Source of the DNA: Nephrocerus scutellatus
Taxonomy: Eukaryota; Arthropoda; Insecta; Diptera; Pipunculidae
Length of the DNA stretch: 64,000 nucleotides
Reading direction: 5' to 3'
NCBI GenBank assembly: GCA_947095585.1
Contig: OX352762.1
Coordinates: 50,919,843-50,983,842, forward strand
Part shown: positions 21,286 to 31,705 of the stretch, in pieces
Position numbering within the stretch: position 1 is the stretch's first letter
Layout of the letters: each line of letters opens with the position of its first letter
Made by a program: the position numbers and the translations under genes
Notes under the pieces: generated by a model
What the model was told of the DNA's origin: nothing
Databases searched by the model: none
The model's input: only the letters and a program-made list of their open reading frames with translations

Positions 21286-22121
21286 ACATCGAGTGTTTTT
21301 AATACATCGACATGAGTTTATTATGAAACCTGACTTTCTAGTTTAAGTTCGTTAATTCAAAATATTTGTATATATGGTGCTTCGTGAGATATAGTCAAAC
21401 AGGTTCAGAGCCAATTTGTCGTATGTAGATTTTATACACAAGTCAATGTGCGGTACATAGACATTTTGTCGTATGTGCATCTAGATTTCAATATAAAATC
21501 GGCGCCTTGAATTTTTGAAAAATGAGATCTAAAACTAAATCGTAAGCAACTTTTTTAAATTATGGTAGAATTTCATAAAACTTAGAGAAATATTAAAATA
21601 CAATTGTCTTAAAAAAGTTTATGCTATATAAATTTAAGAAACTGCGATGTTAGACAGATGCTTTTGTGTCCCAAAAATATGTATATATAGATTTGTAATA
21701 AAAACAAACAAAACAGTAATAAAACAATAAAAGGAGACAAGACCTTGACAAAATACACAAATTTTATTTCATTATCATCCATTAACATAAACAATAAGTC
21801 GAATAATAAAACTTATAAGAACGTTAAAACTACATAACAAAAATTAACAAAGCAGTAAAAAAAAAGAAACAAAAGAACAACAAGGAAAATAAAAAAATAA
21901 ACAAAATAATTCTAAAAGAAAACATATTCAATCAGCTTTAATTTATAAAAAAAAACGATTCTTCATAACGAATAACGCACATTTCATTTATTAATTTCAA
22001 ACACTATTTCTTATTTTAAATGAAGCAAAGTTTTTAGATATGCTTGGTCTTCATTAGGAATGTATTTAAACATACTTTGAATGCCTTCTTTTTTCATCGC
22101 ACATTTCTTTTGGTGTTTGTA
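21286..22121. other. AT-rich non-coding DNA with CGTATGTAG motifs
   Basis: No gene. It carries two of the dispersed TTTGTCGTATGTRS motifs (21416 and 21465) whose sister copies lie beyond the mariner at 24.0-24.4 kb. From about 21700 to 22000 the strand is very A-rich. Confidence 0.5.
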
Positions 22122-22503
22122 CTAAAGGAACACCTTCAAATACATTTTTTTTGAAACGACCAACATCTTATACGAAACATCCAAAGCGGAAGTTTTATAG
22201 CCAATGTTATACAAATTAGCTGCTGTATTGTATTGCAAAAACTTACATTTTGAAAGTGGAATTTTTTGGAAATGTAATTCCCCTGACACCCTAGAATACG
22301 ATTTAAAATCTGTTGTTTCCGGAACGACCTCCAATTGCTTCATTCCAAAAGGAGCAATATGTAGTTTTTCTTCTTCCAGGTATTATTAGCGTACCAGCTA
22401 GATTGTACGTAGCTAATTCTCTTTTATAGAAAAAATAGATGCATTTCTTTAGGGAGTTGAAACACATTCTGAAGATCGTAACATAAGATACCAAGCGATA
22501 CAT
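22122..22503 (-). pseudogene. fragment of an unassigned, transposase-like protein
   Basis: Two overlapping minus-strand frames seem to be pieces of one protein. The right piece holds YKRELATYNLAGTLIIPG and YCSFWNEAIGGRSGN; the left holds TDFKSYSRVSGELHFQKIPL and LYNIGYKTSALDVSYKM. The pattern (Y-Y-L...YC.FWNE..GGRG; DFK.Y......F.KIP...IGYK.S) reminds me of C-terminal parts of a large uncharacterised transposase-like family in arthropods, but I cannot name it. The segment between the two blocks that such proteins would have is missing, so this is a deleted remnant. Confidence 0.4.
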
Positions 22504-22745
22504 CTATGTTTTTGCGATCAGTTCGTCAGCCATCCTATCATTAAAAGCGTTATATAAAACTTTGTTTCTAAATTTTTTTCAGATTTATCGTTCAATTTCC
22601 AACGTAAGCGACGGTGGGGGTGACTACACGCGCACATCCATCTCCTATACATTCGTTGAGTAAACTGATGTTGGCGTTGGTTGGTGCGTACCTTATATAC
22701 TAGCTGCAGAATGCATGAAGAATATAATGGTATGACATATTAAGA

Positions 22746-24024
22746 TAACGGGTGTTTTTTTAAGAGGTTGCCGATTTTTTTTTTGAATAAAACACATATA
22801 AAATTATGAAGTGACCAATGGCATTTAACATTTAAACACAATTTCTGGCATATGGCTACCACGACTATTTTTCACAAATGTCATTCTGGAGGTCCAATTT
22901 TCCAGCACTTTTTCAAGCATTTGAGGGCGTATGTCAGCAATGACACGTTGAATATTGGTTTCCAAAGCGTCAATCGATTGAGGTTTATCCACCTAAACCA
23001 ATGACTTCACGTATCCCCACAAAAAGTAATCGAGTGGCGTCAAATCGCACGAACGCGGAGGCCAATTCACCGGACCATTTCTCGAAATAATGTTGTCGTT
23101 GAACGTTTCTTTCAATAAGTCGATTGTTTCACGTGCTGTATGGCAAGTGGCACCATCTTGTTGAAACCACATTTCATCCATATCCATATCTTCAAGATTT
23201 GACAACAAAAACTCATTTAACATGGTTCTGTATCGATTTCCATTCACGGTAACGCGTCGTCCTTCCTCATTTTTAAAGAAATATGGACCGATGATCCCAC
23301 CAGCCCATAGACCGCACCAAACAGTACATTTATCAGGATGCATTGGTAATTCTTGAACGGCGTGTGGATTATCTTTGCTCCAAATGCGACAATTTTGTTT
23401 GTTGACGTATCCATTTAACAAAAAATGCGCCTCATCACTGAAGAGAATTTTACGGTAAAAAAATGGATATTCGTTCAATTGATTTAACGACCAATCACTG
23501 AATTCACGGCGCAAACGATGGTCGTGTGGCTTTAATTCTTGCACCAATTGAATTTTGTATGGCACCAAACCCAAATCTTTACGTAAAATTTTCCATAAAG
23601 TCGATGGACAAAGTCCAATTTGCTGAGCACGACGACGAATCGATAAATTGTCGTTTTCTTCGACACTGGCCTCAACGACAGCAATATTTTCTTCTGTACG
23701 AACTCTTCTCATTCTTGTCGGTGGCTTGGCATCCAAAAGAGTGAATGTAGACCGAAATTTGGTAATTACGTTCTTTATGGTGGTCTCTGACGGACGATTA
23801 TGTGCACCATAAAATTCACGAAGTGCTCTATAAACATTTTTAATTGAACACTGATTTTGAAAATAAATTTCCACGATTTGAAAACGTTGTTCTGGAGTTA
23901 ACCTATTCATAATGATTTGCCAAACAATACTGAGTAGAAATGCCACTTTGAGCTGTCAAAACAACTGTCATAAAATAAAACGACATCTATCGGAAAAACA
24001 AACCTCCCTAAAAAACACCCTTTA
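22746..24024 (-). mobile_element. mariner element, DD41D (rosa-type), near-complete
   Basis: Ends at 22748 (ACGGGTGTTTTTTTAAGAGG) and 24022 (reads inward AAGGGTGTTTTTTAGGGAGG) form about 20-bp imperfect terminal inverted repeats. TA dinucleotides flank both (22746-22747, 24023-24024), as expected for Tc1/mariner. Length 1275 bp. It contains one transposase frame on the minus strand. The insertion sits within a region carrying repeated TTTGTCGTATGTAG motifs on both sides, so it split a pre-existing repeat. Confidence 0.92.
22825..23910 (-). pseudogene. mariner transposase (DD41D) with one premature stop
   Basis: Catalyses cut-and-paste transposition. I start it at 23910 (MNRLTPEQRFQIVEIY), since this matches the family N-terminus better than the upstream in-frame ATG at 23946. 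The first ~110 residues form the helix-turn-helix DNA-binding part. Catalytic residues are visible: LFSDEAHF (first Asp), WFQQDGATCH (second) and CDLTPLDYFLWG (third). There are 41 residues between the second Asp and the Asp of PLDYF, which is DD41D. A single TAG at 22993-22995 follows FLWGYVKSLV; beyond it the same frame continues for 55 codons (VDKPQSIDALETNIQRVIAD...) to a TAA at 22825. All else looks intact, so the copy is young. Confidence 0.9.
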
Positions 24025-24504
24025 TTAGCTCTCCCCTTTTGGTCATAAGTGTCGTATGTAGATGAAAGGAGTCACATGCTTCAAATATGAACTTACAATT
24101 TTAATTTTCAAATTTGTCGTATGTAGCTATTATGAACTGAGTTTTTTTGTTACCAATTGTCCATAGAAAACTTGTCGTATGTGCAATTTTTCGACACACG
24201 ACAAAATATGCTCTCAAAAGTGATTGCAACGGTTACATACGACAAAGTCGACACTCAATATCTCTGAAACGGTTAACCATATCCAAAATCTGAAAATCAA
24301 TCCAATCGAAAGAGCATAGCTTTAAACCTAAAATGGCATCCTTATCTCGAAAAGTGAAAAATGCTACATACGACAAATATGAAATCAGGTGATGTCGTGT
24401 ATCCATAATTTTACTTAAATTCCTTGAAAACTTCAATAAAATTACAGTTCCAATTTCGTTCTGCTTGTTTCAAACAATATATACATTTTTTCAAACGACA
24501 AAAT
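24025..24504. other. non-coding, flanking half of a CGTATGTAG-motif repeat
   Basis: No gene. It contains five or more copies of the motif in both orientations (forward near 24051, 24115, 24173; reverse near 24234, 24363). Otherwise AT-rich. Confidence 0.5.
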
Positions 24505-24823
24505 CTTCTATCCCATTAATAATAATATTTGGCGCGACAGACCATTGCGGTCCAAGGCCTAGCTTCTCGCGACCATTGTGTTGCACAAGTATATTTTTTC
24601 TAGACACAAATGGAAGGGACCTACAATTTAAGGCCGGATCCGAACGGCGAATTGAGAAGCTTTCCGTGACAAGTTATTACTCTCGGAACGTTTATCACCA
24701 ATTCGGAAGAGGTGAGACACCGTGAAAAATACTTTTGGTGTTACTAGGATTCGAACAACGAACCTCCTGCTCCGTATCCACGCGCTTTTCCACTGAGCCA
24801 CGGCGACACACTTCTATCCCATT
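24505..24823 (-). mobile_element. tRNA-derived SINE with 13-bp TSD
   Basis: The SINE body is 24518-24810 (293 bp). On the minus strand it begins GTGTCGCCGTGGCTCAGTGG: the A box TGGCTCAGTGG (24790-24800) and the B box GTTCGAATCC (24747-24756) are the internal pol III promoter of a tRNA-like head. The body includes TGTAGGTCCCTTCCATTTGT and ends GCGCCAAATATTATTATT, a short ATT tail. CTTCTATCCCATT lies on both sides (24505-24517 and 24811-24823), a perfect 13-bp target-site duplication typical of LINE-mediated insertion. It is not a functional tRNA gene because the acceptor and T stems do not pair. Confidence 0.9.
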
Positions 24824-25008
24824 TGTTACTCCAAATATATCTCTTCGTCCAGACCGCAGATTTTATACTAAATTTCGATACATGCAATTTCATTATAGCC
24901 GAAACCCTCAGAAAAAATCTGACACTTTCATATTGAGCCACTAGACTAAACATTCCTAAGTAGTCTCGTCCATACTTTTGACTACATTCTTTTGCGACCA
25001 ATCGTGCT

Positions 25009-25084
25009 TAACCCTTTTATGCCTATAGGAAACATTGTATGTTTCAGCTTCTAAGTCCCGTAATAATAGACAGCTTTTTTTGTA
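25009..25084 (+). mobile_element. left end of a piggyBac-like element
   Basis: TTAACCCTTTTATGCCTATA begins at 25009: TTAA is the piggyBac target site and CCC is the usual start of its terminal repeat. The short palindromic core CCTATAGG recurs near the other end of the same element (about 30142). The element is then cut at about 25085, where LINE sequence begins. Confidence 0.65.
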
Positions 25085-27940
25085 TTTGTATTAGCTTGGG
25101 TCGGGGCTAAATAAGAAGGGGACTTGCCTTGGTCAGCGGCGCTCATGTTGCAGTTGGCCAATCACCACTCAACTGAATTAATTGATTCTTGAAATTAATA
25201 CAAGCCTCGGATACATATCGAATTTATCAACAATGACCTATGGCCCACGGAAAAGGACACGTTTTGGAACTTGGAACATTCGCACGCTTTCACAATTAAC
25301 AAAAGAATTTTGTAAATACCATCTAGAGATAATTGGTCTTAATTAGGTGTGATGGCCTGGAGGAGGGGAGTTCGTTTTTCCCCTACTCCAGGCCATCTCC
25401 GGCGAGATTCTAATTTTTTGGGGAAAACCTGCAGGAAAACACCATGCGATTGGTTACTTTCTAAAGCCGTGAGAATATCGTTACAGGACTGGCAAGCAAT
25501 ATCCGATAGAATTATTATTACAAGATTTAAATCTGCTGTTCGACAGTGTTTGTTCAAGTTTACGCCGCTACGGAACAAGCCACCTCTGAAGAAAAATACA
25601 CGTTTTACTTTCGTCTAAATAATTCATTAGATCGAATACATAAGAGTGACATCGTTATTTTGACGCGAAGCTAGGCAGCGACAACACTTATTGGGAACAT
25701 GTCATGGGAAACCACGGCCTTGGTTCTATGAATGACAACGGTGAAAGGTTTGCTGATCTATGTTCTGATCGCAATCTAATCATTGGAGGAACAGTTTTTC
25801 CCCACGAAAACATCCACAAAGCCACCTGGACCTTTCCTGATCACATGTACAACAACCAGATTGATCACATCGCTATAAGCCGCAAGTGACGATCATCGTT
25901 GCTGGACGTTAGAACCCGAAGAGCAGCCGACATCTACAGCGACCACCACCTTGTGGTTGGCAGTTTGCGATTGAAGCTCGTGGCCCACTCATCCACACGA
26001 AGTCAAACAACGAGAAAGCCAGCTGTAGCAGCACTGAAAGACCCAGATGTGAAACTGCAATATGTATCCCGCATACAAAATTCTCTCTCTGAGATACAGC
26101 CCCAAACCCTAGAGTCTAAATGGGAGAAAAAAGTAAAGGCGTATACGGAAGCAGCCTCAACCATTTTAGGTTATCCCGACAAAACCAGAAAATAATGGAT
26201 AACAGATAGCACATGGAACACCATTCGTGAACGCCAATCCATCAAAGCAGAGTTAAACGCGGCCTCGGGTGCCGTGCAAAGCGCATTAGCGTGGAAGTTT
26301 AGGGATCTGGACCGGCAAGTTGGCTGTTCAGCTAGGAACGACAAACGAGCATGGCTTAGCATCGGCATCGGGTGCCGTGCGAAGCGCATTAGCGCGGAAG
26401 TATAGGGATCTGAACCGGCAAATTGACTGTTAGCCGCAAGACAATACACCACAGTCTACCAACTCGCTCGTAAGCTCGCTAACAAGAAACACCACACCAA
26501 CTACCCTGTTAAGGCCATATAAGGAAATCTTTGATCCTTGTGGAGGAACAAAAATTAACCCGTTGGACAGAACATTTTAAGAATGTTTTGAATTGCACTT
26601 CGCCAGGCACGTCCATCAACCCACATATGCACTCTAATAGGCTACTTAACACCAGCGTCGCTACTCCTTCGTTGGATGAGATAGGGACAACAATTCGTTC
26701 ACTGCAATCAGGTAAATCAGCAGGCAATGACAACATCTACGCAGAACTCCTTCAAGCCGACGTCGAGTTAAAAACGCGAACATTGCATGCGATATATCAG
26801 GGTATCTGGGAATCTGAAACCATTCCATCGTCGTTAAAGAAGGCTTAATAGTCAAACTCCCCAAGAAAGGCGATTTGAGCAATTGCGAAAACTGGAGAGG
26901 AATTACCCTGCTAAACACCATAAACAAAGTGGTCTCGTCTATAATAGCTAGGCGCGTACGGAATGCGTTAGAGCCAATTTTGAGAAATTAACAAGCAGGA
27001 TTTCGCCCAAACCGTTCTTGTACTGATCAAATTAAAACCCTGCGTATAATCATTGAACAATCGGTTGAGTACCGCTCTTCTCTGTTCATGGTTTTTGTAG
27101 ATTTTAAACGCGCTTTTGATAGCGTGGGCCGAAACATGATGTGGCAGATTTGTCTAGCTATGGTGTTCCGGAAAAACTCATTAAAATCATTAATGAGCTG
27201 TACCGCGACTCAACATGCCGCGCCATTCATAACGGTCATCTTGGCTCACCTTTCAACATCTACTCGGGAGTCAAGCAAGGTTGCGCCCTCTCACCATTGC
27301 TTTTCACAATTTTCATCGACTGGGTGATAAAAATAGTAACCCGTACTCCATCCGGTTTGCCATGGAATGTTTTCCGCCGCGTAGAAGACCTGGAGTATGC
27401 CGATGATATCTGTCTCCTATCACAACCGTGAGGTGACATGGAACGAAAATTAAACTCACTCCACGCTAACAAAGTGGGTTTAAAAATTAACGTCTCAAAA
27501 ACAAAACTACTTGGCGTTAACGCCAGTGAAACATGTGATCTCTCGATTGACGGACATCAGATAGAGGAAGTCGATAAGTTTTGTTATTTGGGCAGCTGGA
27601 TGCCAAAAAATGGTGGTGCTGACTCGGATGTGTGCTCTCGTGTAAACAAGGCGCGACACTCTTATAGTATGCTAAATAATATCTGGAACTCCTCACAAAT
27701 CTCCCGGAAGCTAACGATCTTCAGATCTCACGTTGTCTCAGTACTCTTGTATGGCTGCGAAACGTGGAAAGTCACGAAGTCAATTGCGACGCGCCACCAA
27801 GTCTTCGTCAACAAGTGCTTAAGGAGGATACTGAGAATAAGATGGCCGGACATTATCACCAATCAAGACTTGTGGAGAGTAACCCGACGACGAAAATATA
27901 GCTGGATTGGCCACACTTTGAGAAAGCGAGCAATGCTCTT
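25085..27940 (+). pseudogene. RTE-like LINE (endonuclease + RT), copy 1
   Basis: The ORF start at 25229 reads MTYGPRKRTRFGTWNIRTLS, the beginning of an APE-type endonuclease, preceded by about 140 bp of leader. Endonuclease blocks continue through SLQDWQAISDRIIITRFKS (near 25480) and GNHGLG...NGERFADLCSDRNLIIGGT to NQIDHIAISRK (25704-25889). RT blocks: SAGNDNIYAELLQAD (26720), MVFVDFKRAFDSVGRNMMW (27088), YSGVKQGCALSPLLF (27270), LEYADDICLLSQ (27390, YADD intact). The C-terminal region CYLGSWM...LLYGCETWKV...YSWIGHTLRK ends near 27935, where piggyBac coding sequence starts. Many frameshifts and stops. No RNase H. Same family as the copy at 39.1-41.5 kb. Confidence 0.85.
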
Positions 27941-27944
27941 TTAT

Positions 27945-28040
27945 GCAGTAGAGATCCTTCCTAAAGGTTTGACCCAGCAAGAAATCAAAAAAAATTGCGA
28001 ATTCGATTGGGATGATTCTGCTGATGAGGACAATGGAGAT
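27945..28040 (+). pseudogene. piggyBac-like transposase, N-terminal part
   Basis: In-frame segment LPKGLTQQEIKKNCEFDWDD followed by SADEDNGD, an acidic N-terminus of the kind seen in piggyBac transposases. It stops at 28040 where a solo LTR is inserted, and the frame resumes on the other side at 28730 (KKRKKITTN). It lies directly after the truncated LINE. Confidence 0.6.
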
Positions 28041-28729
28041 GTTGTGACCGGCACAACTATTCGATCCCTGACCACACACTCGCTGCACTCTACCCACATC
28101 TGCTTTTCATAAATTACTTATTTTATGATCGGCACAGCCTGTCACATTGCCAGTACATTCGTGTACCGAATTTCCGAATTCACATCCACCACTAATCTGC
28201 AGAGTACGTACGGATGGCTGGTGTTTGTAATAAGAAACCGATCGAGATACGATAAAGGCACTGTGATCCTTTATGCAACTCGAGTTTCAAGCACAGCACG
28301 CAGCTCATAAATGCCGATACGATACCGAGAAACAGTTGCACATGCAGATATTACGAAATAGTAATATCAGCAGGAGGGCAATTCTAAGGTGACCGTTAAG
28401 TGGCTCGACTGCAGAAGGGAAATAGATGTCGCAGGTCGACCGTGTGTGTTCTATGCTTGCACTTGTATTTGTGTATTGAACCTTGTTCATGTGGATCGCA
28501 ACCAACCAATCATATTGGTTGGTCAATCCATCCAAAATATTATAAAAGACCACTGCTGCGATTACTAAGGGCGGCGTTGAATTTTAAACACATCACCAAG
28601 AACACAAAAATACGATATTATAATAAAATATCTAAAATAAAAACTTCTTGTGTTTAATTTAATATTCAAACTCGTCCGCACACTCCCTCTTCTCCTACGG
28701 GAAAGCACGGGGACCTGTGCGTAACAGAT
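28037..28729 (+). repeat. solo LTR with 4-bp TSD inside the piggyBac gene
   Basis: The LTR spans 28041-28725 (685 bp), from GTTGTGACCGGCACAAC to GGACCTGTGCGTAAC, with imperfect inverted ends. AGAT is on both sides (28037-28040, 28726-28729). A TATA-like TATAAAAG at about 28540 and an AATAAAATATC-type polyadenylation region near 28625 fit a U3-R-U5 layout. No internal sequence remains, so it arose by LTR-LTR recombination. The plus orientation is inferred from the TATA and polyA order. The parent family was not identified. Confidence 0.75.
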
Positions 28730-30190
28730 AAGAAGAGGAAAAAATTACCACAAATCTGGAAAATATTATTGAAGAAACCCTACAAAGTGTAATTGAAAGA
28801 GTTGAAGGTATTGAGGTTGGTTGGATTGAGAGGATTATTGGCGAAAACAATAAAATTGAAAATGAAACTCAATGTGAAGAAAGGGTACAAGAGGTTTTTA
28901 AAAAAATATGTTTAGAAACTTTGCGATGGAGGAGTCTAGGGATAGGGGAATGCGATACGACATGGAAAAGCGAAGTTAGTTTCGGCCTAGTCAAACAACC
29001 AATAGAAAATTTTGACCCAGGTCTTTGATGATAAGATAATACAAAAGATCTGTGTTGAAACGAATTCTTACGCATTACAAACCAGTGGCATAGAATTAAA
29101 ATGTGAAACCACCGAAATAAGAAAATTTATAGGTGTATTACTATACCTTGGCGTAATAAATATTCCAAATATGCGAATGGCATGGGAACAAAATTTCAAA
29201 TTGTCAGCGGATGCGCATTGTCACGAAATCGATTCGAATTTAAAAAATGAGGGAAAATTTTCATATAAGTGATAACTCCAAATAACCTCAAAAAGGACAA
29301 CCTACGTACAACAAATTATATAAAATGCGTCCATTAGTGATGAAAATCAGAGAAAAATTTAACGAAACGAGCAAATGATTTCCTATAAATGTAACCATCT
29401 TGGGATTTAATCAAATAATGTCTAGTAATATGTTATATTTCTTAAGCTCGGCACAGTTTGTAGCAATATCTGCCAAAAAAGCCTCACAAGTGGGGCTTTA
29501 AAACTTCCTTAGAGTTGCCTTTTGCCTTTACATTGGAGAAGGAACGTGCCAATCCTTTGGATTGGGCATATCCTCAGACATTGATTTACATTTAGTTTAG
29601 TTTCCAATATTCCCGTAAATCAAAAGTTCAAATTTGACAACTGGTGTATTTCTATACGCCTGGTGATTTGTTTAAAAAAAACAACATTGTGCTCTAAGCG
29701 ACGAAAATGATCTTCTTAGGAAAGGACGAGGATCAAACGATTTAAAATTTGAAGCAAAAAATAATTTATTTGCTTGTCAATGGTATGACAGCAAAAGTGT
29801 GCAATTGGTTTCGAATTATATAGGTAAAAACCCAATGAGTGAGTGCAAACGATGGTATCGAAAAGAGAAGAAGTTTGTAAACATTCCTCGGCCAGCATAT
29901 GGCAGGGGTCGATACTGCTGACATGCTGTTGGAGTTATAAAAATTAACCACCGTTCAAAGATGTATATACGTATCAATTACTGGTGCATAAACTCATCAG
30001 TATTTAATAGCTGTCTCAACTCAAGCGGAGAACACAAGTATATGTCACTACTAAACTTTCAGTTGGATATTGCTAACCAGTTATTCAACACAAAAAAAAG
30101 TAAAAGCTCCAACACGTAAAAGAAGCCGCCCATCGTGTATAGGCCTATAGGCAACATTTCATAACGGCTAAGCCAGGAAACATTGGACAT
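28727..30190 (+). pseudogene. piggyBac-like transposase, main part
   Basis: DDE transposase of piggyBac type, broken into several frames. From 28730 comes an N-terminal region (ETLQSVIERVEGIEVGW). At 29012 an open stretch has DDKIIQKICVETNSYALQTS and IRKFIGVLLYLGVINIPNMR. MRPLVMKIREKFNETS is near 29330, YLPKKPHKWGFK near 29470, and a degraded region follows. RGSNDLKFEAKNNLFACQWY lies near 29730, with CKRWYRKEKKFVNIPRPAYG near 29845. The C-terminal YRINYWCINSSVFNS and LLNFQLDIANQLFNT parts follow. CCTATAGGCAACAT at about 30142 probably belongs to the 3' subterminal region. The right TTAA end is not recognisable. Confidence 0.75.
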
Positions 30191-30264
30191 TGAAATTGAT
30201 ATCAGTTCATATTTAGGTCAAGACTTTTTTCTTTCTTTCTTTCCTTTAATCCGCGGGGGAGCAT

Positions 30265-31244
30265 AGCACTTATTTTACTTACTTGTGGGTCCTAGGGCCT
30301 CTACTACGCCTACGCTCCATCGCGTGCAGATCCTGGCAATGAGCTTCAGCTCTCTCCAACTCTTCCCCAATTGCCGTGACTACTCCCCAACTGTTCTGCG
30401 CCATGTATTTCTCGGACGACCCGTTCTTCTACCATCCATTCAAATTGCATTGCGTAGTTTGCTATGGAACTGTCGCCTTTTCGGAGTGTATGACCAACCC
30501 ACTGCCGCTTCCGTCGTTGGATGGTTGTGCTTATTGGTTCCTGACCCGTTCTTTGGTAATGATGTTCGTTAGAGATACGGTTAGGCCAGAAAACCCTTAA
30601 GATGTTCCGTAGGCACCTATTTAAAAACGTTTGTAATCTTTTTGTGATAGTAGCGGTCACCTTCCAAGTGCTGCACCCATACAACAGCACAGATTCTACA
30701 TTTGAGCGGAACAGTCGCAGCTTGGTGTTTAAGCTGATCGCATTGCTTCGTTATATCATGGACATCATTCCAAACACCGATTTTGCTTTGCCGATTCGGT
30801 TGACAATGTCCTGTTCGGTTCCACCTTCGGTCGAGAAATTACTCCCAAGATATTGGAACCTCTCTACTCTCTGTACCGGCTGTCCAGCAATGTTAACTTG
30901 AGTTACTGAGTTAGTGCCGAGGTTGATGATTTTGGTTTTTGCAGTATTAATCTTCAAACCCGCAACATTTGCCTCCCTCTCCACATTTGTTGTCATTTGG
31001 CGCAGCGCCATAATTCTGTGTGAGAGTAAGCAAATGTCGTCAGCGTAGTCCAGATGTTTAGGTTGAGATGTAAGAGTCCAACGAATTCCGTTTCCAGTAA
31101 ATAAAGCTGCGCGAAGTTCATCGCTAATCACCAACAAAAAAAGTATCGGCGATAGAATGCAACCTTGTCTTACCCCACTTAGGATCTCGAATTCTTCTGA
31201 CAGCTTTCCTCTATGTAGCACATGACATTTAGAGCCATCATAGG
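30265..31244 (-). pseudogene. RTE-like LINE, copy 2, C-terminal half of RT
   Basis: Minus strand. Leftward from 31244: YDGSKCHVLHRGKLSEEFE, LSGVRQGCILSPILFLLVI, PKHLDYADDICLLSHRI (YADD intact), then RVERFQYLGSNFSTEGGT. A frame change leads into LLYGCSTWKVTATITK and RRKRQWVGHTLRKGDSSIAN at 30690-30346. The 3' UTR ends near 30265 in a TAAG-type tail. The N-terminal half of this gene lies at 37353-39100; the 6.1-kb BEL/Pao element separates them. Joining the flanks makes the RT reading continuous across the site (KAI-Y-DGSKC), so this is one interrupted LINE. Confidence 0.87.
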
Positions 31245-31683
31245 TGTTTGAAGATATTGCTCCTTGCACTTAAAATACTTTAAATAGTCACCTTACCTTG
31301 GGTAGGGGGATAACTATTTAATATGAAAACAAGACTTTTTGAAAAGGTAACTTATTCTGAGTTTATTATACAAATTTCCTAAGTATTTATACAATTTATT
31401 TCCTTACTTAATTACTAACAATTTACTTAAACTAGGCTAAATTGTTATTGTGCAATTTATGCTTACAAAGAATAAATGTGCAACTATGCTAATAAATTAC
31501 TATCGGTTAAACGTCCGATCGACGGTGACCCATATTCGCTGCGTAGTGTGTAGTGTGTACACAATAATTGAATATTATTGTGCAACTTAAGCTAATAAAT
31601 TATTTTGGGGTAAACGTCCGATCCGATGGTTAATGCGTTTATTTTTGTTTTGGTTTGGGTACTGTTTTTTGTTGTCATAAACA
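31245..31683 (-). repeat. 3' LTR of the BEL/Pao element
   Basis: 439 bp, TGTTTGAAG...CATAAACA. It matches the 5' LTR at 36874 closely but lacks about 35 bp near 31615 (the segment after the second CGTCCG motif). The minus-strand sequence just before it (TTTTCCCGCCGGGAG at about 31684-31700) is the polypurine-tract candidate. Confidence 0.9.
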
Positions 31684-31705
31684 AACTCCCGGCGGGAAAA
31701 GGTTG

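Noticed and set aside
24730..24810. Possible tRNA gene
   Set aside because: It has A and B boxes, but acceptor and T stems do not pair and it continues into a SINE body with a TSD.
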